From Fuchsiella alkaliacetigena (GTDB taxonomy: Bacteria; Bacillota; Halanaerobiia; Halobacteroidales; Acetohalobiaceae): a stretch of 64,000 nucleotides of DNA. Within the stretch, counting starts at the first letter, position 1. The number at the start of each line of letters is the position of its first letter. The translations under genes and the position numbers were made by a program. Under the pieces are notes generated by a model, which saw only the letters and a list, made by a program, of their open reading frames with translations, did not search any database and was not told the DNA's origin. Below are positions 59,223-64,000 of this stretch, piece after piece. The DNA lies in contig NZ_JALKBZ010000008.1 in assembly GCF_023227765.1 (NCBI RefSeq), positions 1-64,000 of the forward strand, written 5' to 3'.

Positions 59223-59768
59223 ATGAAAAAATATTCTTTGGTAGTAGTTTTAATGCTAGTCACTTTATTAATAACTACTAATTTAGCTTACGGGATGCAG
59301 ACAGCTAGAGTAAGCACAGGTGAAGGAGCTTTGACCTATAGTGTACAGTTGGCAGATGAAACTGAGGCTTTAAGCTTAGCAGGAGACTTTGGATTGAGTG
59401 ATACCATAGGTTTAAACGGGATTTTTACTTATACAGAGAATGTTAACTATCTGGATTTAAATGCTAAACTAAAATTTATTGAGGACTACGATCTCAGCTT
59501 AGCTGGTTTAGTAGGCGTACATAGGAATTTTGATGATTCTAGTTTTGAAAGGCAGCTAGGAATGGTAATTACCCATAGATTAAGTCAGTTTATAAATCTG
59601 AATGGAGCTGTAATTACTCAATTAGGAGTAGAGGATAATAGTGTAGGGATTGAATTAGGTATTGATTATGAGGTATTTAGCAATACTGAATTGCAGGCTG
59701 GTTATCGAAGACTAGCTGGACAAGAAGGCACTGATGGAATTATGCTCGGCTTAAGATCAAGCTTATAA
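59223..59768 (+). CDS. Small secreted outer-membrane beta-barrel-like protein
   Basis: A 181-residue protein with a signal peptide (VVVLMLVTLLITTNLAYG) and a mature part of about eight amphipathic strands (TYSVQLADETEALSLAGDFG, LDLNAKLKFIEDYDLSLAG, TELQAGYRRL). It resembles the protein at 2574-3056 in length, composition and strand spacing, so both may belong to one family of small barrels. GAGGAGGGA precedes the ATG. It follows the HD-GYP gene by 18 bases and may be in its operon, which would link barrel expression to dinucleotide signalling (inference). Confidence 0.65.
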   Translation: MKKYSLVVVLMLVTLLITTNLAYGMQTARVSTGEGALTYSVQLADETEALSLAGDFGLSDTIGLNGIFTYTENVNYLDLNAKLKFIEDYDLSLAGLVGVHRNFDDSSFERQLGMVITHRLSQFINLNGAVITQLGVEDNSVGIELGIDYEVFSNTELQAGYRRLAGQEGTDGIMLGLRSSL

Positions 59769-59812
59769 TTGTTTTTTGGCTAATGGCTGATAGCTAAAAG
59801 GGAGTGGAAGAG

Positions 59813-59947
59813 ATGGATAGCGAATTAGGAACTATAGAATCTGGTTTGCTTACTGCTTTGATTGTGATTTTAGTAGTTTCTTTATTGCAAGCAGTAGGGG
59901 GAGACTTGCAGGTGTTGTTGGATTATTTACAAGGGATTTTAGCTTAA
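59813..59947 (+). CDS. Small membrane protein, Flp-pilin-like
   Basis: A 44-residue protein with one hydrophobic segment: ESGLLTALIVILVVSLLQAV, then GGDLQVLLDYLQGIL. The pattern (Glu, Gly-Leu-Leu/Ile, hydrophobic helix, Gly, amphipathic end) recalls Flp/Fap type IVb pilins, which read EYGLIAALIAVV and continue similarly. A Gly three residues before the Glu could be a prepilin cleavage site but the spacing is short. GGGAGTGGAAGAG lies just upstream. No tad assembly genes are nearby. It may equally be an unrelated small membrane protein. Confidence 0.5.
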   Translation: MDSELGTIESGLLTALIVILVVSLLQAVGGDLQVLLDYLQGILA

Positions 59948-59999
59948 TTTCATTTATTAACTGTTAACTGCACTTCAAAACGAAGGGAGACTTAGATAG

Positions 60000-61154
60000 A
60001 TGTCTACTGTAGCCGCTATTGATTGTCCCAGGTATGAGGCAGACTTAGTTAAAGAAGCTGTTAGAGAAGCAATAGCTCAGTTAGGCGGTTGGAAGAGTTG
60101 GCTTGAGCCTGGAGATGTAGTCTTAGTTAAGCCTAATTTATTGAGTCCTAAAGCTCCAGAACAGGCAATTACTACTCATCCTTTAGTTCTTAAGGCGGTA
60201 TTGGAGCTTTTGCAGGAGCTAGAAGTTACTCCACTAGTAGGAGAAAGCTCCGGGGGATTTATGGCTGAAAAGTCCTTAACTGAAGAAGCTTTTATTAAAA
60301 CAGGAGTTAAAGAAGTCTGTGAAGAGCTATCAGTTAAGTTGATTAACTTCGATAGAGTTAAAACTCAAAACTTTACTAATCAAGGAGAGACTGTAGCCAG
60401 CTTTAAGTTACCTGAACTAATAACCGAGGTAGACTTTATAATTTCCTTACCTAAGCTGAAAACCCATAGCTTTACTCTTTTTACTGGCGCGGTAAAAAAT
60501 CTATATGGCTTGATTCCCGGCCTGAAAAAGATGGAATACCACCGCATTTTTCCTAATCCGGACCGCTTTGGGGAGTTAATAGTGGATCTCTTGGCTACAG
60601 TAAAGCCTGACCTGGCAATTATGGATGGAATTATCGGTTTGGCCGGCGATGGTCCGGGTAGTTCCGGGATTCCCTGCAAAGTAGGTACTATAATGGCTAG
60701 TAGAGATCTAGTAGCACTGGATACAGTAGCTGCTAACTATTTAGGCTATGATGATCAGCAGATATATATTTTGAACTCCGCAGCTCAGCGAGGCTTAGGT
60801 AAAGGTCGCTTAAAAGAAATTGAGCTTTGTGGAGACTTTAAGCCGGCTGATTATCAACAGTATGACCTGCCTTCTAATGCTTGGCTAGCTTTTTTACCTA
60901 ATTTTTTATTAAGACCTCTTTCTCATTTCTTAGCTTCCAAACCGCAGATTGAACAAAAAAAATGTGTTAACTGTAGAGTCTGTTTGGAGAGCTGTCCCCA
61001 GTTGATAATTAAAGAGGTAGCTCAAGGAGCAGATTCCTATTTAGAGATCGATGTCGAAGACTGTATCAAGTGTCTCTGTTGTCAAGAAGTCTGTCCTAAC
61101 GATGCAATTTCTTTGCAAGAAAGTCTAGTAATTAAGCTGCTGCGAAAACTTTAA
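60000..61154 (+). CDS. DUF362 protein with two 4Fe-4S motifs
   Basis: A 384-residue protein. Residues 1-300 are the DUF362 domain (VLVKPNLLSPKAPEQAITTH, GESSGGF, SLPKLKTHSFTLFTGAVKNLYG, MDGIIGLAGDGPGSSG). The C-terminal 70 residues carry two ferredoxin motifs, CVNCRVCLESCP and CIKCLCCQEVCP, each for a 4Fe-4S cluster. DUF362 proteins are widespread in anaerobes and presumed to be electron carriers; the exact reaction is unknown. AAGGGAG lies about 12 bases before the ATG. It precedes sigH. Confidence 0.9.
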   Translation: MSTVAAIDCPRYEADLVKEAVREAIAQLGGWKSWLEPGDVVLVKPNLLSPKAPEQAITTHPLVLKAVLELLQELEVTPLVGESSGGFMAEKSLTEEAFIKTGVKEVCEELSVKLINFDRVKTQNFTNQGETVASFKLPELITEVDFIISLPKLKTHSFTLFTGAVKNLYGLIPGLKKMEYHRIFPNPDRFGELIVDLLATVKPDLAIMDGIIGLAGDGPGSSGIPCKVGTIMASRDLVALDTVAANYLGYDDQQIYILNSAAQRGLGKGRLKEIELCGDFKPADYQQYDLPSNAWLAFLPNFLLRPLSHFLASKPQIEQKKCVNCRVCLESCPQLIIKEVAQGADSYLEIDVEDCIKCLCCQEVCPNDAISLQESLVIKLLRKL

Positions 61155-61163
61155 TTTGCTCTT

Positions 61164-61192
61164 TTGACGGCAACGTTAAATTATGGTATAAT
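61164..61192 (+). promoter_or_regulatory. Sigma-A promoter for sigH
   Basis: TTGACG (61164-61169), a 17-base spacer and TATAAT (61187-61192), about 40 bases before the start. Confidence 0.85.
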
Positions 61193-61233
61193 CATAAGTG
61201 CTTAAAAAATATAAAAGGGGTGGGGATGAGTTA

Positions 61234-61899
61234 ATGGCTAAGCCTGGAAAAAAGTTTAAAAGCAAGTATGATGATCTGGCTGAACAGGAAGTAATCGATC
61301 TAGCTCAAAACGGGGACAAGCTGGCAGAGGAGTATTTATTGGATACTAATATTGATATTGTATATGCTAAATCAAAGCTCTTTTATATCAAAGGATTGGA
61401 TAAGGATGATGTGATTCAAGAGGGTCTAGTAGGTCTTTATAAGGCGATTCGTGACTATAAGGAACAGAGAGCAGCTTCTTTTAGAGGATTTGCTCATCTT
61501 TGCGTAAGTAGACAACTTATATCAGCCATTAAGACTGCCAATCGGCAAAAACATATGCCCTTAAATACTTCGACCTCTATCGATAAAAAGCTGAAGTATT
61601 CTAAGGATGATGGTGGTCGAGGTCGAACCTTACTTGATGTACTACCTGATGAAAACAATGACCCCGAAAAAGACCTAATGAATCGCGAACTGGTTGATGA
61701 GGTTACATATGAATTAAAGGGAATGTTGACTGAACTGGAATGGAATGTCTTTAAAAGCTACCTCCAGTCAAAATCTTATAAGGAGATTGCCAGCGAGATC
61801 GGTAGTAGCGTAAAAACAGTAGATAATGCCCTACAGAGAGCCAGAAGAAAAATCGATGAACTAAGACAAGAACTTCAGGATGACGTAGTAAATCATTAA
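61234..61899 (+). CDS. sigH: RNA polymerase sigma-H factor
   Basis: A 221-residue sigma-70 family factor. Region 2 reads NIDIVYAKSKLFYIKGLDKD, DVIQEGLVGLYKAIRDY and FAHLCVSRQLISAIKTANRQK. Region 4 is TELEWNVFKSYLQSKSYKEI followed by the recognition helix SVKTVDNALQRARRKI. In Firmicutes SigH directs early stationary-phase, competence and sporulation genes. The ATG at 61234 has GGGGTGGGG upstream; a GTG 12 codons earlier overlaps this region. The gene has its own near-consensus promoter and terminator. Its neighbourhood (Spo0E-like, SpoIID-like, ComFA) fits. Confidence 0.92.
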   Translation: MAKPGKKFKSKYDDLAEQEVIDLAQNGDKLAEEYLLDTNIDIVYAKSKLFYIKGLDKDDVIQEGLVGLYKAIRDYKEQRAASFRGFAHLCVSRQLISAIKTANRQKHMPLNTSTSIDKKLKYSKDDGGRGRTLLDVLPDENNDPEKDLMNRELVDEVTYELKGMLTELEWNVFKSYLQSKSYKEIASEIGSSVKTVDNALQRARRKIDELRQELQDDVVNH

Positions 61900-61943
61900 T
61901 AACCCCAGTAAAAACAGATTTGAAACTAATTATTATAGTAAAG

Positions 61944-61983
61944 GTTGCCTTCTAGATGTAGTATATGGAGGCAACTTTTTTCT
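61944..61983 (+). terminator. Rho-independent terminator after sigH
   Basis: GTTGCCT (61944-61950) pairs with AGGCAAC (61969-61975) across an 18-base loop, followed by a T-rich run. Confidence 0.75.
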
Positions 61984-62010
61984 TTATGATTTAGCTATGA
62001 GCTACAATCA

Positions 62011-62325
62011 AATTCAAAAACTATTTGACGCAGACTAAAATCTGACTAAGTTCTGACTAAACCTTAAAACATAAGATCAAAAACCTAGAACTATATTAAA
62101 ATTAAACTGGAATTAAAGTTTTAGGTTTTATTCAGCCCAAGACTACTTCTTCAAGGATTATCATCCTTTCAGGGCGCACCGCAAGGGTACTAGCTCCGCG
62201 TCGCTTCTTCAGGGATTATTATCTCTTCAGGGCGCGTGTCAATTAGTGCTTTCAACAGGTTTTAAGGTTTTATATTTTATTTGTCCTCTATTATCTATCA
62301 TTTATCATTTGCTCTAAAACAATGT
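62011..62325. repeat. Dispersed intergenic repeat, copy I (with GC-richer module)
   Basis: It lies in the 513-base gap between sigH and comFA. AATTCAAAAACTATTTGACG, then the array GCAGACTAAAATCTGAC and TAAGTTCTGACTAAACC. A central module contains TTCAGGGCGC twice and CTAGCTCCGCGTCGC, shared with copies A, D and G. It ends in TTGTCCTCTATTATCTATC, matching the terminal box. The inverted array is missing, so this is a rearranged copy. Confidence 0.8.
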
Positions 62326-62412
62326 ATCTATAAAATAACAAATCAACTAGAAAAATATGTATTAAATTGACGCGTATGTATAGTTAATTAAATAAACATG
62401 GAGAGGAACTTA

Positions 62413-64000
62413 ATGAGTAAAAAGGGATTTCGAGTTTATCTTTTATTAACTGAAGAGCAGTTTGAAGTTAGATTTAGCTTTGACCCTGAGTTTGAGTTGC
62501 GGTATTTGGTAAAAGAAAAGGGACTTAGTGATTTTAAAGCTTACTCGTTGACTCAACCCTTGCCTATTGCCTTAGCTAGTTATTTGCAGCAGTTCTTGGA
62601 GTTGCAGGGCCCGCAGTCAAAGTCCAATTCAAGCCAAAAAGACGGTTATCTACAGCGTTTAGCTGGAAGTTTGGGTTTAGCTGAGTCGGGCCCTACTGAA
62701 AGTCTAAGCGACTATTTGCAGGCTGCTCGAGAGCTGTTAAGTTACTATTCCTTAGCTGAACGGGTAGTTTTGCAAGAGATTAACTTAGAGTCTTCAGCTT
62801 CAGTTAAGCTGCCCTCTGCGGCGGAGCGGGCCCGATTTTATAGACTGCTCCAAGGTCGGCTCTTATACTACGAAGAGATTAAGCAGGCGATAGAGGAAAG
62901 TCACTTAGAGCTGAGCAGTTCTCTACTGGCTTTATTGCAAAGCTTAAAGCTGGCCGATAAGCTGGAGTATCGACCTAGTATTGCCTATCAGGATCGCAAC
63001 TACTTAGTCTGTCAACGCTGTGGACAGAGTGCTGAGCTGGTCAAGATGAGCTGTGCTCGCTGTGGCCTGGAGGACTACTACTGTAATAACTGCCTTTATA
63101 TGGGCCAGTCGCGGCTCTGTAGGCCTTTATTTGCTTTTGTAGAGGCTAAGCAGGAGCAGAGTCAAGCTATAGTTACTGAGGTAGAACCTTACTTGGAGTT
63201 TGAATTAACCGAGGCTCAGGCTGCTGCTAGTCAGGCCTTAGTGGAATTTGTGCAGGGAGCTAAAGAAGAAGCTCTGGTCTGGGCCGTCTGTGGAGCCGGC
63301 AAGACCGAAGTTTCCTTTGGAGCCATAGCCGAAGTGCTCTCCCAAGGTGGCAAGGTATTATTTGCTATTCCGCGTAAAGATCCAGTAATAGAGTTAGCTC
63401 CTCGCTTGGCAGAGAGCTTTCCTGACTTCGAGGTAACAGTACTGCACGGTACTTCCACTGCTAAATACCAAACTGCTCCCCTAACTATAGCCACTACTCA
63501 CCAGTGTTTGCGCTTTATAGATGCCTTTGAGTTAGTAATTTTAGACGAGATGGATGCCTTTCCCTATCAGGGTAGTCAGATGTTGGAGTTAGCCGTAGAG
63601 CGAGCCTGTTCTCCCCAGGGAAAAATTATCTATATGACGGCTACTCCCGGGAATGAACTGCTGGATTTTGAATACGATTTAAAAAAGGAGCTAATTAAGA
63701 TTCCCGCTCGTTATCATGGTCATCCAGTACCGGAGCCGGAACTATTAGTCTTAGGTTTAAACTATGAACAAGAGACAGGAGAGGTAGAGCTGCCTAAGCA
63801 GGTGGGGGAGTTAATAGAGAGTTCTATTCAAGAAAGGCGGGCCCAACTTTTTGTTTTTGTACCTACTAAAGAACTAGTTAAAGTGGTAGGAGAAAGACTG
63901 AGAGAGGAACTACCAGTGGTCAACGGCAACTCTTGGGTACAGTACAGTCATTCTCAATCTCCACAACGGGAAGAGATTCGGGAATCCTTTTCGCAAGGTG
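62413..64000 (+). CDS. comFA: ComFA-like DNA uptake helicase (3' end beyond the window)
   Basis: At least 529 residues, open to the right edge, so the gene is truncated by the window. Residues 1 to about 190 are a poorly conserved N-terminal extension. A four-cysteine zinc finger follows (CQRCGQ, CARCG, YYCNNCLYMGQ, about 198-232). The helicase core has Walker A WAVCGAGKTEVSF (about 295), the DEAD-box variant LDEMDAFPYQGSQ and MTATPG. ComFA is the ATPase that drives single-stranded DNA into the cell during transformation. Bacillus ComFA is near 460 residues in total, so this protein is longer, mainly at the N-terminus. GGAGAGG precedes the ATG. Confidence 0.93.
   Translation, partial: MSKKGFRVYLLLTEEQFEVRFSFDPEFELRYLVKEKGLSDFKAYSLTQPLPIALASYLQQFLELQGPQSKSNSSQKDGYLQRLAGSLGLAESGPTESLSDYLQAARELLSYYSLAERVVLQEINLESSASVKLPSAAERARFYRLLQGRLLYYEEIKQAIEESHLELSSSLLALLQSLKLADKLEYRPSIAYQDRNYLVCQRCGQSAELVKMSCARCGLEDYYCNNCLYMGQSRLCRPLFAFVEAKQEQSQAIVTEVEPYLEFELTEAQAAASQALVEFVQGAKEEALVWAVCGAGKTEVSFGAIAEVLSQGGKVLFAIPRKDPVIELAPRLAESFPDFEVTVLHGTSTAKYQTAPLTIATTHQCLRFIDAFELVILDEMDAFPYQGSQMLELAVERACSPQGKIIYMTATPGNELLDFEYDLKKELIKIPARYHGHPVPEPELLVLGLNYEQETGEVELPKQVGELIESSIQERRAQLFVFVPTKELVKVVGERLREELPVVNGNSWVQYSHSQSPQREEIRESFSQG

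Overview
The window is a contiguous, AT-rich chromosomal stretch from an anaerobic, endospore-forming, diderm (outer-membrane-bearing) Firmicute. The best guess is the order Halanaerobiales, in the Halobacteroidaceae range (Acetohalobium, Orenia, Natroniella-like). The sporulation/competence evidence is a Spo0E-type phosphatase, SigH, a SpoIID-domain protein and ComFA. The outer-membrane evidence is three secreted beta-barrel-like proteins, a LolA-like carrier, and a TPR protein with a LolA-like front end. Anaerobic and salt-adapted life is suggested by an iron-hydrogenase-type redox sensor, a formate-channel homologue, many Fe-S proteins and two sodium:solute symporters. No rRNA, tRNA, CRISPR array, transposase or integrase was seen.

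Layout. 0.2-1.0 kb: a small gene plus a nucleotidyltransferase-like gene (possible toxin-antitoxin-like pair). 1.0-6.6 kb: AIR-synthase-like protein, small OM protein, CcdA, and a subtilase flanked by two related acidic proteins. 6.6-8.3 kb: DnaI-like and DnaD-like replication proteins on the minus strand. 8.7-14.8 kb: thioredoxin-like lipoprotein, acpS, nnrD, CBS protein, elbB and an IGHMBP2-type helicase. 15-16 kb: MazEF, preceded by an orphan antitoxin tail. 16.4-24.7 kb: M20 amidohydrolase, LolA/TPR protein, ECF S component, the tsaE-tsaB-rimI-tsaD tRNA t6A cluster and a radical SAM-PDZ protein. 25-27.7 kb: PFL/UPF0210 plus ACT protein on the minus strand, lytic transglycosylase, glutaredoxin-like protein. 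28-31.5 kb: a sigma-54 activator with an Fe-hydrogenase-like sensor, then a formate/nitrite transporter behind a near-consensus -24/-12 promoter. 32-38 kb: a TetR-controlled operon of ABC ATPase, two FtsX permeases, LolA-like carrier and beta-barrel. 38-44 kb: trans-sulfuration enzyme, cysK, glmM, glmS ribozyme and glmS. 44-46 kb: symporter with a small accessory protein. 47-52 kb: spo0E-like, cysteine desulfurase family, Fe-S protein, galU, spoIID-like. 52.7-62 kb: GH15 glucosidase, PHP/HhH fusion, symporter, HD-GYP, small OM protein, DUF362 ferredoxin, sigH. 62.4 kb to the end: comFA, cut by the window edge.

Three things stand out. (1) A family of dispersed, partly palindromic intergenic repeats, nine copies or fragments in 64 kb, carries 11-bp spaced GACTAA arrays and swappable internal modules. 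(2) A candidate redox circuit: the Fe-hydrogenase-domain activator and the formate-channel gene with its sigma-54 promoter. (3) A candidate trans-envelope transport operon resembling LolCDE plus LolA, but with an outer-membrane barrel, under a 36-bp palindromic operator. Smaller curiosities are the orphan MazE tail, a hairpin lying between the ribosome binding site and start of the HD-GYP gene, a PHP-HhH fusion, and strong over-representation of GGGCCC.

All functional names rest on motif reading by eye; no database search was run. Coordinates of short sites may be off by a base or two.
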